From: Ardenticatenales bacterium
GTDB taxonomy: Bacteria; Chloroflexota; Anaerolineae; Promineifilales; Promineifilaceae
DNA: 61,414 bases
Direction: 5' to 3'
NCBI GenBank assembly: GCA_020634515.1
Contig: JACKBL010000013.1
Location: 1 to 61,414, forward strand
In this document: one piece after another, positions 1 to 9,006 of the stretch
How the letters are laid out: the number at the start of each line of letters is the position of its first letter
Position numbering within the stretch: the first letter of the stretch is position 1
Program-made: the position numbers and the translations under genes
The notes under the pieces: generated by a model
What the model saw: the letters and a program-made list of their open reading frames with translations, nothing else
Databases searched by the model: none
What the model was told of the DNA's origin: nothing

Positions 1-37
1 GGGGCATTGGGGTAGCCATGAAATCCGTTTGCGGCGC

Positions 38-86
38 CAGTTTGAAGGAGCGGTAAGGAAACAACTTCGTTGCCTTATTTAATCCT
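38..86. repeat. Dispersed intergenic repeat, family R6 (copy 1)
   Basis: This stretch closely matches 34693-34743 in the same orientation. Both begin CAGTTTGAAGGA, continue with CGGTAAGGA and then CAACTTCGTTG, and end in a TTTAATC block. It lies just after the sulfotransferase stop codon. It is non-coding, and its function is unknown. Confidence 0.6.
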
Positions 87-1086
87 AATAGTCGGCTCCC
101 TCAACCTCGTAACCGAATTTTTCGTAGTACGCGGCGAACTGACGGGCGATCTTGTGCTTTCTCTTTTCGACTTCGGGCAGCAGCGGCGACTGGCGCACGT
201 TGATGAATGTTTCGTAGTCGAGGGCTACTTGTGGCTGTAATTTCAGGAAATCCATGATGCTGCCGATAGTCTGGTTTGGGGTCTGGCACAGGTCTTCGTA
301 GCGGACGCTGATGTAGTCGGAGGGGGGGATTGCCGGCATTTCCCGCAGCAAATACCGAATCGCCCGCCAAACATGCGTCCACGCCAGGCGATACCCCATG
401 TCCAGGTGCGAAGAAAAGACAAAACGGCTCATCGCCAATCGCAGCGGATTGTCCCATGTCGGCGCATACCACTCGGCAATCAGCGCAATATAATCATTCC
501 GCTGCGCGAAAACGGAGCGCATCGCCTTCATCTGCGAATTAATGATGCGAGTAGGGTGGCGGCTAAGAAAAATGAAGCGGGACTGGGGAAAACAGCGTTT
601 GACATAAGCGAAGTTCATGAAGAAATCCCACGGATTCTTCAGGAGCAGGGGCTTGTCGGGATCGGAGATGAACTGCACCTTGCGGCACACTTCCGTAAAA
701 AAGTCCAGGTTGGCCGGCGTAATGTGCGGGCGCTGCCCCGCGCCGTGCAACATAAAACCATATTCTTCCGTCAGATCGGGCGTCACCTGCACGCCGTCGA
801 TCTTGCGATCCGTCAGCCCCAGCGTATCAAACCGTTGGCTCAATCGCTGCTTTGCCGCCGCCGTTTGTCCGGCGATGTGGTTCGCCAGCAGCTCATCATA
901 CATGATGATGTGATACGTCGTGATGGGGTTGAAGCTCTTGGACAGTTCCAGCAGTTGATACAACAAGGTTGTCCCGGAGCGATGGTCTCCCATGATGAAG
1001 ATGGGCTGGAAGGCAACGTCATCCAGCCTGTGCAGATAGGCTTGATCGGGTTTGGCGGTTGGGGAAGCGATATTTGTCGTGGTCAT
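85..1086 (-). CDS. Sulfotransferase family protein
   Basis: Probable PAPS-dependent sulfotransferase that transfers a sulfate group to a hydroxyl of a small molecule or lipid; the protein is cytosolic, 333 aa. The 5'-phosphosulfate loop is visible at residues 28-42 (PIFIMGDHRSGTTLL). A 3'-phosphate-binding segment follows (FLSRHPTRIINS, about residue 175). No signal peptide is seen. It is the last gene of the minus-strand biosynthetic cluster, about 100 bp after the PD40 propeller gene and separated from it by a hairpin repeat. Context suggests it sulfates the cluster product, but the acceptor cannot be read from sequence. Some sulfotransferase-fold domains in PKS systems activate hydroxyls for decarboxylative olefin formation, which is a less likely alternative here. 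Confidence 0.82.
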   Translation of the reverse strand: MTTTNIASPTAKPDQAYLHRLDDVAFQPIFIMGDHRSGTTLLYQLLELSKSFNPITTYHIIMYDELLANHIAGQTAAAKQRLSQRFDTLGLTDRKIDGVQVTPDLTEEYGFMLHGAGQRPHITPANLDFFTEVCRKVQFISDPDKPLLLKNPWDFFMNFAYVKRCFPQSRFIFLSRHPTRIINSQMKAMRSVFAQRNDYIALIAEWYAPTWDNPLRLAMSRFVFSSHLDMGYRLAWTHVWRAIRYLLREMPAIPPSDYISVRYEDLCQTPNQTIGSIMDFLKLQPQVALDYETFINVRQSPLLPEVEKRKHKIARQFAAYYEKFGYEVEGADY

Positions 1087-1124
1087 ATTTGTTGCGCAAA
1101 GGTTCAGGGTTTCACGGGTTCAAA

Positions 1125-1181
1125 ACCTTCCTGGAAGCTCAGTTTCAAACCATCTCGCGTCAAGACAGCTTCTGGGAAGGT
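1125..1181. repeat. Intergenic hairpin repeat, family R1 (CTTCCYGGAAGCT)
   Basis: The left arm ACCTTCCTGGAAGCT (1125-1139) pairs with the right arm AGCTTCTGGGAAGGT (1167-1181). Each arm is itself nearly palindromic. It sits between the PD40 gene stop and the sulfotransferase start, so it could attenuate or process the transcript. It is one of about ten copies in the window. Confidence 0.7.
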
Positions 1182-1186
1182 CGCGT

Positions 1187-2329
1187 TCAGGGGGCTGTGC
1201 CGGGGAAGGTGAGCAGGGCAATGCTGCCGTCGTAGGGGCGGTTGGGTGTGCCCACTTGAATGTAGATGATAGCTTTTGTGCCGTCGGGCGACCAGTCATT
1301 GTCTGCGGCCACACTGCGCTGATCGGGGATGTAGTGTGGGTGTCCGGGAAGATTGAAGAACGTGATGCGCGTCTTATTGGCTCCGCTGGCGTTCATCACC
1401 CAAAAATCCGTGAACAGGTCGTCGGGTATGTAGGCGTTGCAGTCGCAATCGCGGCTGGACATCCACAGGACGCGCGTGCCATCGGGGGAAAACTGCGCAT
1501 GTTCGTCCCACTCGTCATAGGAAAGCGTGAGCGGCGCGACCTCACCGGTAGACAGGTTGAGCTTGTAGATGTCCATGAATGATTGTGCCGGATCGTCGGG
1601 CATACGGAAGGCGCTGAAGATAAGGTGCTCGTTGTCGGGTGTGAAGCCGTGCGTTTCGTACAGGATTTCGCCCAGCGGCTGGTAGGTGAAGACGGTCCCC
1701 AGGATGGTGTTTTCGCCGCCGGGCTGGTGGACGTTCAGATAGAGGACTTTGAGTGCCCAGATGCCGGTGGGGGTGTCGCTGTCGGCGATGCGTTCCGCCC
1801 AGGTGAGCATGGCGCCATCGCCGGAAAAATGGGGGTGGAGGACGCCCATGCCTTCGGCGACGTCCGTGAGGCGGGCGAGAATCTGGCCCCAGCGGCTAAT
1901 GAGGTAAATGTCGTTATTGACCCCCAAACCGGGCGTGGCGTAGTCGGAATTGCCGGCATGTTGCGCTTTTTCCGCCTGCACCGCCAGGAAGTTGCCGTTG
2001 GGATACCAGGCGGGATTGCCCACGTGACGACCCGTGAACTGGCTCATGCTACAGGTGAGGCAGACATCGTTGGAGCCGTCGGGATTCATGAAGAAAACGT
2101 CGAAATCACCGTCGGCGTCGCGGCGGTCGTAGGCGATGATGTTGAGCGATTTGGACCAATCCACCCGTCCGCCATCCTGGCGCAGCATCGTGATAGTTAT
2201 GTCGTCGGGGGCGTTCCGCGGAGGCGCGGCCAGTGCCGCCTGGTTGCGGTCCCCGATTGCCACGCCCAACAGTAGCCCGCAGAGCAGGCTAATGGACCAG
2301 AATAGCCGTGATGATTTCCGGTGTTCCAT
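1187..2329 (-). CDS. Secreted PD40/TolB-like beta-propeller protein
   Basis: About 380 aa. The N-terminus (MEHRKSSRLFW, then a hydrophobic stretch ending near AALAAPP) is a signal peptide, so export is expected. The body carries PD40-type propeller blades with the FSPDGT signature (for example FSPDGTRVLWMSS and DWSPDGTKAIIYI), as in TolB-like propellers. The ATG at 2329 is chosen because it opens the signal peptide; an in-frame TTG at 2335 lies 7 nt from a good AGGAGG and may be the true start. A longer reading into the glycosyltransferase gene is unlikely. No catalytic residues are recognised. It lies between the glycosyltransferase and sulfotransferase genes in the cluster. Its role in handling or sensing the exported product is only inferred. 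Confidence 0.72.
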   Translation of the reverse strand: MEHRKSSRLFWSISLLCGLLLGVAIGDRNQAALAAPPRNAPDDITITMLRQDGGRVDWSKSLNIIAYDRRDADGDFDVFFMNPDGSNDVCLTCSMSQFTGRHVGNPAWYPNGNFLAVQAEKAQHAGNSDYATPGLGVNNDIYLISRWGQILARLTDVAEGMGVLHPHFSGDGAMLTWAERIADSDTPTGIWALKVLYLNVHQPGGENTILGTVFTYQPLGEILYETHGFTPDNEHLIFSAFRMPDDPAQSFMDIYKLNLSTGEVAPLTLSYDEWDEHAQFSPDGTRVLWMSSRDCDCNAYIPDDLFTDFWVMNASGANKTRITFFNLPGHPHYIPDQRSVAADNDWSPDGTKAIIYIQVGTPNRPYDGSIALLTFPGTAP

Positions 2330-2427
2330 ATGCAACCCGTTTCCTCCTGTGACAACGGCGAATCGCGTTGAGCGGGTAGTGGTCAGATTGTCGTTTTGGT
2401 GCAGGCGACGCGCCACGGGGTCGCCGC

Positions 2428-3723
2428 TCATTTTCCCGTTTGCGCCAATGCTTCCATAAGCGCCGCCGCCTGTTCGCCGCCACCATAGCGCTGGCAAGCG
2501 GCGGCAATACGCTGCGCGTTTTGGCGATAGGTGGGATTGTACAAAACTTCCTCGACGGCCTGCCGCAGTTTCTCCGGCGTCAATTTCCACGGCGACAGGC
2601 GAATGCCCGCGCCGGATGCGGCCACGCGCTCCGCGCTCTCCGGTTTATCCCATTCCGTGGGGACCATCACCAGGGGGACGCCCGCTTGCAGCGCGCCCAA
2701 CGTGGTGCTGGCTCCACCGGCGGCAACCAGCAGGTCTACTTTGGGAATGAACTCGCTATCGGGAACCCAGCTCTTGATGTGGATGTTGGGGGCGACGGGG
2801 TGCAGACCGACTTCGGCGGGGTCGCGCCGCCCGCCCGTAGTCATGACGACCTGGATGGGGAGGTCGGCCAGTCCTTTGGCGGCGGCCCGCAAGATGATCG
2901 GTTTCTGGTCGCGCAGTGTGCCTTCGGTGATGTAGACGAGGGGTTTGTCCGGGTCGAATTCGTTCATCCAGGCGGACGGGGGGGCGTCGCTGACGCGGTT
3001 CCAAACGGTTGGCCCCACGTATTTGACGCTGGCGGGGAGGTCGCCGCGATTGTAGTCGAGTTCGGGAACGGTGGTGGAAATGTAGAGGGGCATTGTGCCG
3101 GCATATTCCGCCACCGGCATCGTCAACGGGGGCAACCCATTTTCCACCCGCACCTGGTTCGCGTCACGGCGAATGCCGGCCGTAGACAGCGAGAGAACCC
3201 GGGCAATCGCCGACGTTTTTACGCGGTCGAAGAATGTGCGTGGACGGGGGATGCCCAAACCCACCACGGGAACCTCCGGTCCGGGCAGCACCGTGCCCAC
3301 CGTCCAGGAGTAAATCGCCACGGGGATGTTGTGCTTCTCGTGCGTGATCAGCAATGGTCCCCACATGGTCGTGTCCACCACCAACACGTCAGGCCGCCAC
3401 TGTTGCACAATGGCCTCCAGGTCGGCTACCTGCCCGCGCAGGGTGCCGATCAGCCAGTGGTGATAGATGAACACCTGCCGCTGGCGGCGCTTGAGCATCG
3501 TTGGCTCGCCGAAGAACCCTTCCGCCAGCAGTTTCTCGAAGTAGTTGCCGTCCACTTGTTGGAAGGGGAAGCATTTGAATCCCTGGCTTTCGACGAGGGA
3601 GACGGCTTTGCCGCCGGTGTAAAAGGCGACTTCGTGCCCACGCTCGCGCAGGGCGATGGCTGCCGGCATATTTGGGAATACGTGACCATACATAGGCCAC
3701 ACCGCAATTAAAAATCGTGCCAT
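2428..3723 (-). CDS. MGT/UGT-family glycosyltransferase (GT1)
   Basis: A 431-aa GT-B enzyme of the macrolide/UDP-glycosyltransferase type. The N-terminal acceptor domain begins with FLIAVWPMYGHVFPN and has the typical GH near residue 13. The C-terminal nucleotide-sugar domain contains VDLLVAAGGASTTLGAL followed by QAGVPLVMVPTEWDKPE, matching the donor-binding signature, although the usual HGG reads AGG here. It would attach a sugar to a lipophilic aglycone in the cytosol. It starts only 16 bp after the stop of the preceding propeller gene, so the two are probably co-transcribed. In this cluster it is the obvious candidate for glycosylating the polyketide or lipid product. Confidence 0.85.
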   Translation of the reverse strand: MARFLIAVWPMYGHVFPNMPAAIALRERGHEVAFYTGGKAVSLVESQGFKCFPFQQVDGNYFEKLLAEGFFGEPTMLKRRQRQVFIYHHWLIGTLRGQVADLEAIVQQWRPDVLVVDTTMWGPLLITHEKHNIPVAIYSWTVGTVLPGPEVPVVGLGIPRPRTFFDRVKTSAIARVLSLSTAGIRRDANQVRVENGLPPLTMPVAEYAGTMPLYISTTVPELDYNRGDLPASVKYVGPTVWNRVSDAPPSAWMNEFDPDKPLVYITEGTLRDQKPIILRAAAKGLADLPIQVVMTTGGRRDPAEVGLHPVAPNIHIKSWVPDSEFIPKVDLLVAAGGASTTLGALQAGVPLVMVPTEWDKPESAERVAASGAGIRLSPWKLTPEKLRQAVEEVLYNPTYRQNAQRIAAACQRYGGGEQAAALMEALAQTGK

Positions 3724-3739
3724 GATCCGCCTGTTTCTC

Positions 3740-5836
3740 CTATCCCCACAACAAATCGGCGGGAATCTGTTTTTCCTGCGCCAGCAGTGTGCGTCGCACC
3801 AGCTTCCGCAGGGCTACCTGCACGTCCCGTATGGCCCAATCCGCTTCCGACTGCGCACGCGCCGCTTCCAATGTCACATACAGGTTCTTCAGCGTGGCGG
3901 CTGCCATGGCCAGGTCTCCGCCTTTCGCCGCGGTCTGGGCGTCGTTCAGGGTTTGAAGGGCGCTGTTTTGTTGCGGGAGATGGTGGGCGTGGCGGTTGAG
4001 GAGTTGGTGGATGCCGGCATAGGTAGATGCCGGCATAAATGAAGGCGCGGTGACGATATTCGAAGCCGCCGACTTCTGCCCATCCGCATACTCTGCCACC
4101 ACGTAGTACATGTAATGCCCGCCTGCCGCCGCTTTCCCATCCACGAAATGCGCCTCCGTGGTTGTCCCCACCGCCTCATACCGCTCCGGAACCCAGACTT
4201 TATCCGGCAGCGGCGGCAAGTACATCCCGCGATTGGAGCGCAGGAAGTTGCGCACCACTTTCAACAGACTGGACAGCATCTTATTTCGTTCAATGGTGTC
4301 GCGCCGGTCGCTGAACGTTGCCCGCCAGACGTGGTACTGCCGCGCTCCCGGAGCCGCCTCCCAGGACAGCAGCACACGATTCCCCGCTGTCTCCCCTTCC
4401 AGTTCCTCCGGCGGCGCAACTTCCATTCCTGGTTCGGCGGGTGTGCCGCGCCAGATTTCTAGTCCCGTCCAGTTGTTTGTCGTGCCCACGAACAGGCCAT
4501 GTGGCGTGTCTACCATCGTGCGCACCCCAAAATTGGAGATGCGACCAAACCCATCGGTGGTGATAGGGGCAAAATGGCAGCCATCTTCCGTCTCGAAGAC
4601 GTGAACGCCCGAACCGGGTTTGATAATGTCCTCCGCTTGCGGCAACGTGCGCAGCGTCATGCCCATGTTCATTGTCCCCAGATATAGCCGCCCCATGGAT
4701 TCGCGCATCCACCAGATGTGACCGTTCAGGTAGTTGTTAAAACCGGCGTCATGGCCGCTCAACGGATATTTCCAGCCATCCGGCGTCTGTCGCGGCGTGC
4801 CCACAATCAACTCCCAGGAGTCATCCGGGTTAATGCGGATAATCTCCGCCGGGCGGTCCGTGCCTACGTAAAGGCAGTCCTTAAAGACACGCATACTGAT
4901 GACGTTGGTGCTGGGTTTGGGCAGGTATGCGCCCTTGCTCACCACGGTCGTGTAGCGGTAGGGTGGCTTGCCGCTGGCGTCCGTCTTCACCACGCCGTAG
5001 CCACCCTGCTCGTCGCGGATGCCCACGTACAGATACCCGTTGTAGGTGGTCATGTCGAACACTTTCACGTCTTCCGGGAAGGCGTAGGTAAAGCTGTCGT
5101 TCCCCGCCTTGGGGTCTTCGGAGACCATGAGGAAGCCGTAGCCCCGCACGGGACCATGCGTGAGGAACAGCTTGTCTTTGTAGACCACCATGGTGCGCAG
5201 GGTGTTCTTCGGCAGGTCGCCCATGAACGTGCCCGGGTCCTGTGGCACGCGCGTGAATGTTTCCCCGTCGGTGCTGCGCAGCAGGCCCGGTGGAGGGAAA
5301 TGATGACCGCCGCGCCCGTAGAGCCAGTACACGAACTTTGGCGTGACGGAGGCCACGTAGAGGGCTTCGCCACCATCCGCTTCCGGAACGGGCAGCATGT
5401 AGCGGTAGCCTACTTCGCGGGATACCTGGCGGTTGGGCTTCCCTTTGACGACGGCGTCTTTCTCCGCCTGGAAGACCCGTTCCCACTGGTCTGTTTCCGG
5501 CGTCCAACACCAGATTTCCGCCTGAAGTTGTAGGTCCAGGGGGTTAGGGGCGCAATCTACCTCATCGTCGTCGGGTGGATATTTCGCCAGCAGTACCTTG
5601 ATCACGCCCGGCAGGGCAATGTTCATCGCCGCGCGTTCGCAGCAGAGCCAGGAACGATTTGTTCCCACGTACAATTTGCCCTGCCACCAGACCATTGACC
5701 AGGCCCAGGTGTTGTCGCTGTCGCCGAATCCGCGTGGCGCGGCGAGGTTGAAGTTAAGCCGGGGCGCGCGCGTCGGGGTGTAGGACGGCGTGTCCTGGCT
5801 AGGAGTCGTATTGGGGGTGAGAGTTTCGCTTAGCAT
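3740..5836 (-). CDS. Large beta-propeller protein with FN3-like segment, function unknown
   Basis: 698 aa with no signal peptide. Residues about 30-480 contain recurring blade-like strands of the form GKLYVGTN, DKLFLTHG, GYLYVGI, DCLYVGTD, GRLYLGTM and GLFVGTT, consistent with a propeller. Residues about 490-610 look like a fibronectin-III-type module (NRVLLSWEAAPGARQYHVWR). The tail, about 620-698, is helical and charged. No catalytic motif is recognised. It is translated just ahead of the glycosyltransferase (16-bp gap), which ties it to the cluster. Similar propellers can act as lyases, scaffolds or sugar-binding proteins, so I assign no reaction. The start has only a distant AGGAG, making the exact N-terminus uncertain. 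Confidence 0.65.
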   Translation of the reverse strand: MLSETLTPNTTPSQDTPSYTPTRAPRLNFNLAAPRGFGDSDNTWAWSMVWWQGKLYVGTNRSWLCCERAAMNIALPGVIKVLLAKYPPDDDEVDCAPNPLDLQLQAEIWCWTPETDQWERVFQAEKDAVVKGKPNRQVSREVGYRYMLPVPEADGGEALYVASVTPKFVYWLYGRGGHHFPPPGLLRSTDGETFTRVPQDPGTFMGDLPKNTLRTMVVYKDKLFLTHGPVRGYGFLMVSEDPKAGNDSFTYAFPEDVKVFDMTTYNGYLYVGIRDEQGGYGVVKTDASGKPPYRYTTVVSKGAYLPKPSTNVISMRVFKDCLYVGTDRPAEIIRINPDDSWELIVGTPRQTPDGWKYPLSGHDAGFNNYLNGHIWWMRESMGRLYLGTMNMGMTLRTLPQAEDIIKPGSGVHVFETEDGCHFAPITTDGFGRISNFGVRTMVDTPHGLFVGTTNNWTGLEIWRGTPAEPGMEVAPPEELEGETAGNRVLLSWEAAPGARQYHVWRATFSDRRDTIERNKMLSSLLKVVRNFLRSNRGMYLPPLPDKVWVPERYEAVGTTTEAHFVDGKAAAGGHYMYYVVAEYADGQKSAASNIVTAPSFMPASTYAGIHQLLNRHAHHLPQQNSALQTLNDAQTAAKGGDLAMAAATLKNLYVTLEAARAQSEADWAIRDVQVALRKLVRRTLLAQEKQIPADLLWG

Positions 5837-5963
5837 GTTGGGAAATCCATTCTCCTGAGATTCAGTTGTCTCGCATGTCGGTTCGTAGGCCCTTTGCCGG
5901 AGGCTGCCTTTCGCTGAACACAGTTCAGAGGAGAGAATACGTGACTATACAGGTCATCCGCCC

Positions 5964-6022
5964 AGATTGGACCAATTTGCTCTGGCTAAATCCTATTGAT
6001 GTCTACAAAACTGGTCCAATCT
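5964..6022. repeat. Intergenic inverted repeat, family R3 (AGATTGGNCCAATCT)
   Basis: The arms AGATTGGACCAAT and ACTGGTCCAATCT flank a loop of about 34 nt. The element is related to those at 8463, 21080, 31671 and 38288. It differs in having an internal spacer instead of a fused palindrome. Confidence 0.65.
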
Positions 6023-6160
6023 CTCGGAGACGTGAATAGTTACAAGTTGATTATGGTGCTGCCCGCCGCCACGTTGTCGGATGAAAGATGACAAAAGTCT
6101 CGACCGGGCGCCTCAACTTCAGAGTTGGCTTAAGACGTCAGCAGCCTGTTTTCGGGACAG

Positions 6161-6187
6161 TCCGCCAGACTTTTGTGGTCTGGCGGA
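6161..6187. other. Perfect 10-bp hairpin
   Basis: TCCGCCAGAC and GTCTGGCGGA flank a 7-nt T/G-rich loop. There is no clear U-tract on either strand. It could be a terminator or processing hairpin, or a repeat fragment. Confidence 0.5.
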
Positions 6188-6546
6188 TTCTATCCGTCTG
6201 GTTGGCGTGGATGCGTGTCACCGTATCGCGGCGATGTCGGCTGCTAACATGTACCATTTGTAAGACGGCGGAGTAGAGAATGCGCCGGGGCGGTTGATGC
6301 ACGAGCGACAGCTTGCGCCGCCCCGCTAATTCTATTGCAACATGACTGTGCTGACGAATTATGAAGGATGAATTCCAAAGGACGAATTACGAAGGGCTAA
6401 TTGCGAGGACGAATCATGAGTACGTCCTTCCTCTTTTTCTGAGATTGGTTTTGCGGGTGGATTGGGCATGGCTGCGCCGACCACTGTCCACTATCTGCTG
6501 ACCACTGTTTCCGAAGGAGACGGCACGCGCCGCGGCGCGCCACCAT

Positions 6547-6706
6547 GAATGACAGCATCTTCCCGGAAGCTGCCCCCCAGGGCCATCATCCGTGACGAAG
6601 CTTCCGGGAAGATTAACTTCGTAGGAGAATGACAGCATCTTCCCGGAAGCTGTTCCCCAGGGCCATCATCCGTGACGAAGCTTCCGGGAAGATTAACTTC
6701 GTAGGA
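6547..6706. repeat. Two 80-bp direct repeats, each an R1 hairpin
   Basis: Units 6547-6626 and 6627-6706 are nearly identical; the only differences I see are two bases (CC versus TT) after the left arm. Each unit contains the R1 arms ATCTTCCCGGAAGCT and AGCTTCCGGGAAGAT about 27 nt apart. This is a recent tandem duplication downstream of the halogenase-like gene. Confidence 0.85.
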
Positions 6707-6710
6707 GGCA

Positions 6711-6743
6711 AAAAAAAGAGGTCCACAAACGTGGACCTCTTTT
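6711..6743 (-). terminator. Rho-independent terminator after halogenase-like gene A
   Basis: A GAGGTCCAC/GTGGACCTC stem with the tetraloop AAAC is flanked by an A-run on the left and a T-run on the right. It can therefore terminate in both directions. It lies about 30 bp past the stop codon of the minus-strand gene. Confidence 0.85.
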
Positions 6744-6770
6744 GTGTGTATGGGGGGGCGGGGCGGGTGC

Positions 6771-8420
6771 TTAGCCAGCCATGGCCAGTTCGGTTTCTTT
6801 GTTGTGGCGCGCGCCGCGGACGGCTCCGAGGAGCATTCCTTTCATTTCTGGCGGGGCGGAGGTGAGTGCCCAGACGGTAGATTTGATGATGGAGGAGAAA
6901 GTGCCGGCATTTATATACCGCTTAGTAGGATCCGCCAGACCCACCGCCGGCGACGTAAACGACGCATTCTGGATCAAGGACATAATCTGCTTCGTGGCCG
7001 CCTTCGTATCCAGCGTGCCCGCTTCCACCTGTTCCATCACCCGCACGCCCTCGTCAAACACCTTCTTAAAGCCCGGATGATTGCTACAGAACAGACCCAT
7101 GGGCGGTTCCTTCTCCGGCAAGATAGCGTCATCGTGCGTCTTCTCGTAGCGGCGATAGATGCTGGCCAGGCGCAGGTCGCCAATGCCCACGCCCAGTGCC
7201 CAGATGCGGAACCACGCATTCCACAACTCATAGTCGCGGAAGGAGACATAGGCCCCCCAAACCAGCAGGTCGTTGTGCTTAATGTTATTCTGTTGCAACT
7301 CCTCCAGGTATTGGAACCGCTCGGCGCGGAAGTCATTGTCTTTGACCGCGCCCAGAATCATGGGAATCAGAGCGTTGATCGCCTCCATGGTGTTTGCCAG
7401 ACCGCGCGAGAAGAGCGCGTCGATGTTGCCCGACGCCTGCGCCAGCAGACACCAGCGGTCGCCAACCGTTTTCTTGGATGTGTACTGGATGCGCCCCGTG
7501 GAAATCCAGGGGCGGACGATCTTGGCATCCTTGAACTGCGCGCCCACGCTGGGGAGCTTTTTCATCCACATATCCCACTCTTCTTGCGGGGTCATGTCCG
7601 CGGGCTTTGGGTAGAGACGGGAGTCCAATTGCAAGCCAACGCTGACCAGTGGATTGGTGGATTCGGGGTGGTTGTCAAAGGGAATGATCCACATCCAGCC
7701 ACCATCAAAAATGTGGTGACAGGTGCCGCTATACCATTTTTCCGGTTGACCGTGAATGTTGCCCGATAGTTCGTCAAAATCCTTGACGTCAATCATGTGC
7801 GTGAAGATCGCGCGGGAGTGGGTGCGGGCCTGTGGAGGATTGTCGCGCAGATCGAATTTGTCGGAGAGGGGAGAGCGGAAACCCGCCGCATCCACCAGAT
7901 AGCTGGCGGTAAGCGTCTCACCCTTGTCCGTGGTCAGCGTGACACCGTTACCGTCAATGTCCACGTTGCTGACGCGCGTGTTTTGCATACCCACCGTGCC
8001 GTGATGCAGCGCCGCCTGGTAGAGGTAGGCGTCAATGTCCTGGCGGAAGAGGTGCGCCTCATATCCCTCGCGGAAGGGGGGGATGACCAACTGGTTGGCC
8101 TCGGCGGGGTTGTGCTGTTGGCCCATGCGATGGTAGATGAAGCCGAAGTTCCGCTTTTCGCCACAGGCGGAGGTGACATACTTGCGGATGTTTTCCCCCG
8201 ACCCGACGTGTCGCAGTTCTTCGATGTCGTAGTGCTCGGCCATGATTTTCACCAGGCGGAGCGTGTGGCGGACGGTGGATTCGCCTATGACGAAGCGGGG
8301 GTGGGTGGCCGCGTCCAGCAGCAGCACGCGCAAACCCTGGTCAGAGAGGACGGTGGCGAGCAAGCTCCCGCCGATACCCGCGCCCATGATAGCCACGTCG
8401 AACTGATTGGCTGTGTTCAT
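6771..8420 (-). CDS. Flavin-dependent halogenase-like oxidoreductase (copy A)
   Basis: 549 aa, of the tryptophan-halogenase-like FAD family. The Rossmann GAGIGG is at residues 13-18. A GESTVRHT segment near residue 46 matches the FAD-contact region. The halogenase signature WxWxIP is present as WMWIIP (242-247). Lys89, in a CGEKRNFGF context, may align with the catalytic lysine of known halogenases; that is an alignment by eye. The family uses FADH2, O2 and halide to form hypohalous acid, but some members are only monooxygenases or dehydrogenases. The gene is paralogous to the one at 9007-10668, with very similar sequence throughout, including the long C-terminal region. A partner flavin reductase is not seen nearby. 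Halogenation of the cluster product is an inference. Confidence 0.72.
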   Translation of the reverse strand: MNTANQFDVAIMGAGIGGSLLATVLSDQGLRVLLLDAATHPRFVIGESTVRHTLRLVKIMAEHYDIEELRHVGSGENIRKYVTSACGEKRNFGFIYHRMGQQHNPAEANQLVIPPFREGYEAHLFRQDIDAYLYQAALHHGTVGMQNTRVSNVDIDGNGVTLTTDKGETLTASYLVDAAGFRSPLSDKFDLRDNPPQARTHSRAIFTHMIDVKDFDELSGNIHGQPEKWYSGTCHHIFDGGWMWIIPFDNHPESTNPLVSVGLQLDSRLYPKPADMTPQEEWDMWMKKLPSVGAQFKDAKIVRPWISTGRIQYTSKKTVGDRWCLLAQASGNIDALFSRGLANTMEAINALIPMILGAVKDNDFRAERFQYLEELQQNNIKHNDLLVWGAYVSFRDYELWNAWFRIWALGVGIGDLRLASIYRRYEKTHDDAILPEKEPPMGLFCSNHPGFKKVFDEGVRVMEQVEAGTLDTKAATKQIMSLIQNASFTSPAVGLADPTKRYINAGTFSSIIKSTVWALTSAPPEMKGMLLGAVRGARHNKETELAMAG

Positions 8421-8462
8421 AGCAGTTTTTTCTCCAATTTGGTAGGTAGGTTAAAGGAAATC

Positions 8463-8512
8463 GTAACTGCTAACGCTCTCTGGAGATTGGTCCAATCTGG
8501 CTTAGCAGTTAC
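8463..8512. repeat. Intergenic inverted repeat, family R3
   Basis: The outer arms GTAACTGCTAA and TTAGCAGTTAC enclose an inner AGATTGGTCCAATCT palindrome. It lies 43 bp upstream of halogenase-like gene A, on its promoter side, so it may be in the 5' leader. It is almost the reverse complement of the copy at 21080-21129. Confidence 0.75.
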
Positions 8513-8543
8513 ATGTGGCTACTGGCGCTGCGTCGCGGCGCAG

Positions 8544-8588
8544 CACAGTTGTTTCAACTGTCGTGAAGCAGGCATCCCGCTTACTGCG
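8544..8588. repeat. Duplicated leader element (copy A)
   Basis: Shares an ACAGTTGT block and AGCAGGCATCCCGCTTACT with 10722-10764. Both copies lie upstream of the two paralogous halogenase-like genes, in the same orientation. They may have been duplicated together with the genes, or they may be a shared regulatory or repeat element. Confidence 0.6.
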
Positions 8589-8892
8589 TCTGCCAGCGCG
8601 GCGGCTGGTGACGGACGTTTTCGCCACAATGGAATCACAGGGAAAAGTGTGCTGCCCAGACCCGCCAGGTTCGTGCCGCGGTTCGTGATGAGTCGCGGAG
8701 TGTGATAAGGCAATAGGAAAATGCCGGCCTGGAAATGATGGTCTGTACGGGCAGCAGCAATACGGCAGCGTGTTTACTACAAATTGATTGTAGCGGCTCC
8801 CGTGCCCATCGTCAAGGTATTGTATAAGGAATTGATGGGAATATGATGAATGAACGACTTTTGTATAAAGGTTGGCGGTTCCCCAAAAGAAG

Positions 8893-8955
8893 AAACGACC
8901 AACAACACATGACAATGGTCTTGGCTAGACGGGCGTCAGGCGTTGTTGGTCGTTT
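8893..8955 (-). terminator. Long-stem hairpin after halogenase-like gene B
   Basis: The perfect 14-bp arms AAACGACCAACAAC (8893-8906) and GTTGTTGGTCGTTT (8942-8955) lie 50-115 bp past the stop of the minus-strand gene. The loop is about 35 nt. It is a plausible terminator or processing hairpin, although the U-tract is short. Confidence 0.6.
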
Positions 8956-9006
8956 TCGGTTGGTGTGGTGGGCGACGTGGGTATGCGTCCACCGGCGAGG
9001 GATGAA

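Larger units (their letters stand above)
5837..6770. other. 934-bp gene-free spacer with repeats and hairpins
   Basis: No convincing gene is seen. The spacer separates the propeller gene from the first halogenase-like gene. It holds an R3 element (5964-6022), a strong short hairpin (6161-6187), degenerate direct repeats of a GACGAATTA-like word (about 6354-6420), a duplicated 80-bp R1 unit (6547-6706) and a terminator (6711-6743). It must also contain the promoter of the propeller-glycosyltransferase group if that group is transcribed separately. I cannot identify a specific promoter. Confidence 0.6.
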
